A stretch of 5,078 bases of DNA from Conexibacter sp. GTDB taxonomy: Bacteria; Actinomycetota; Thermoleophilia; Solirubrobacterales; Solirubrobacteraceae. The notes under the pieces are model-generated. The model was not told the DNA's origin and did not search any database. It saw nothing but the letters and a program-made list of their open reading frames with translations. This document shows positions 4,249 through 5,078 of the stretch, one piece after another; positions within the stretch are counted from its first letter, which is position 1, and each line of letters starts with the position of its first letter. The translations under genes and the position numbers were made by a program. The stretch is taken from contig JAOPZG010000469.1 of the NCBI GenBank assembly GCA_025964215.1, positions 1 to 5,078 of the forward strand, in the 5' to 3' direction.

Positions 4249-5078
4249 ATGCCTAAGGACCAGAACCCGGTCGGCAAGCGGCGGCGCCGTCGCAGCGACG
4301 CGGCGCTCAACCGGACGAAGCTCGTCGAGACCGCGCGGCGCCTGCTGGCCGAGAAGCCCGAGGCGACGATGATCGAGATCGCGACCGCGTCGGGCGTCGG
4401 GCGCGGCACGGCGTATCGCCACTTCCCCAAGCGCGAGGATCTCGTCGACGCCGTCCGCCGCCAGGAGCGCGACGACGCCGAGGCCAACGAGCGCGAGTTC
4501 GTCCGCCCCGCCGGCGAGCTCGCGCACACCGCGCCGACGCCGCTCTCGGTCACCGACGTCCTCAACAAGGTCCCACCGTTCCAGCTCGGCGACCAGATCG
4601 TCGCCGAGGCCCAGCGCCTGGGCGGCGTCACGGCGGCCGCGGTCTACCTCTGCGACCTCGACGGGACGACGCTGCAGCGGATGGCCGGCGGCGGCGGCTT
4701 CCCCGCGCGGCTCGCGGTCCCGCTGGCCGTCGGGCCGGAGATCCCGCGCGAGGGCGTCGAGGCGCTGCGGGCGTCGATCGAGGAGGTCCTGCCCGGCGTC
4801 GCCGTCGCCCCGATGTACCTGCGCGGCCGCGCGATCGGCGTGCTCGTGGCGATCGGCGCCGGCGACGACGCGATCCGCGACCTCGCCGCCGAGGCGGCCG
4901 CCGCGATCGCGCTCGCCGACGACTACACGGACGCCATCGCCGCGGTCCGGCGCACCCGGCCCACGACCCCCGCGGCCGAGATCCAGCAGAACCTCCTGCC
5001 GCCGCGGATCCTGCGGATCGCCGGCGCGCTGATCGCGGGCAACGTCCTGCCCGGCTACGACATCGGCGGCGACTGGTT
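4249..5078 (+). CDS. TetR-type HTH + GAF-like + SpoIIE/RsbU-type PP2C phosphatase fusion (3' truncated)
   Basis: The 276 complete codons visible run to the window edge with no stop. Residues 9-15 are a basic patch (GKRRRRR). Residues 20-70 form a TetR N-terminal DNA-binding domain: LVETARRLLAEK, then IEIATASGVGRGTAYRHF at 42-59 holding the helix-turn-helix, then PKREDLVDAV. A short linker follows, with no sign of the usual TetR ligand domain. Residues of about 110-235 resemble a GAF domain (AAAVYLCDLDGTTLQRM early, AVAPMYLRGRAIGVLVAIG later). From 243 the chain reads AEIQQNLLPP...GNVLPGYDIGGDW, the hallmark opening of SpoIIE/RsbU phosphatases, where GGDW/YD carries a metal-binding Asp (D275). 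Such domains dephosphorylate anti-sigma-factor antagonists. The missing 3' end hides the other catalytic residues and any C-terminal kinase or sensor domain. ATG 4249 is the first start in frame and precedes the HTH closely; the nearby GTG at 4245 is out of frame. Confidence 0.88.
   Translation, partial: MPKDQNPVGKRRRRRSDAALNRTKLVETARRLLAEKPEATMIEIATASGVGRGTAYRHFPKREDLVDAVRRQERDDAEANEREFVRPAGELAHTAPTPLSVTDVLNKVPPFQLGDQIVAEAQRLGGVTAAAVYLCDLDGTTLQRMAGGGGFPARLAVPLAVGPEIPREGVEALRASIEEVLPGVAVAPMYLRGRAIGVLVAIGAGDDAIRDLAAEAAAAIALADDYTDAIAAVRRTRPTTPAAEIQQNLLPPRILRIAGALIAGNVLPGYDIGGDW

Noticed and set aside
4152..4631. Minus-strand open frames opposite the TetR-type gene
   Set aside because: The plus frame contains a clear TetR HTH and continues into further domains; the minus frames show only Arg/Ser/Ala-rich shadow composition and cross the terminator hairpin.

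Overview
This is a GC-rich window, with strong G/C bias at third codon positions and genes packed tightly on both strands. A NarL-type two-component pair, an FTR1 permease, NTF2-like lipoprotein style and a SpoIIE-type phosphatase fusion suggest a high-GC actinobacterium. A soil Thermoleophilia (Solirubrobacter/Conexibacter-like) is my best guess, but this is inference and no marker gene is present.

Layout. (1) 1-889 (+): the 3' end of a sensor histidine kinase, overlapping by four bases a complete NarL/FixJ response regulator. (2) 886-1731 (-) and 1835-2644 (+): two divergent paralogous integral membrane proteins of the DUF347/COG4705 type. Each is built from four repeats with an exactly spaced W-x9-G-x4-D signature. 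The 103-bp gap between them holds two mirrored pairs of hexamer boxes, each pair with 11-nt start-to-start spacing, the layout expected for OmpR/PhoB-family regulators. (3) 2645-3469 (+): an FTR1/EfeU-type iron permease whose GTG start directly abuts the stop codon of the second DUF347 gene. (4) 3489-3842 (-): a small NTF2-like lipoprotein, convergent with the permease; an inverted repeat covers both stop codons. (5) 3971-4165 (+): a 64-residue Lys/Ala-rich basic protein with a strong Shine-Dalgarno, followed by a 16-bp perfect hairpin and a short T run. (6) 4249 to the end (+): the 5' part of a protein with a TetR-type DNA-binding domain, then a GAF-like region, then the start of a SpoIIE/RsbU-type PP2C phosphatase domain. 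It is cut by the window edge.

How they may work together. The DUF347 pair plus FTR1 looks like a small membrane module, plausibly for metal transport because FTR1 is an iron permease. It appears to be controlled from one shared divergent operator. The NarL pair is adjacent, but its regulator is of a different class from the one the operator spacing suggests, so a link is unproven. The two points most worth following are the mirrored operator with the DUF347-FTR1 coupling, and the TetR-GAF-SpoIIE fusion, which would put DNA binding and serine-phosphatase (partner-switching) signalling in one chain. No RNA genes, insertion sequences, CRISPR arrays or gene-free stretches longer than 300 bases were seen.
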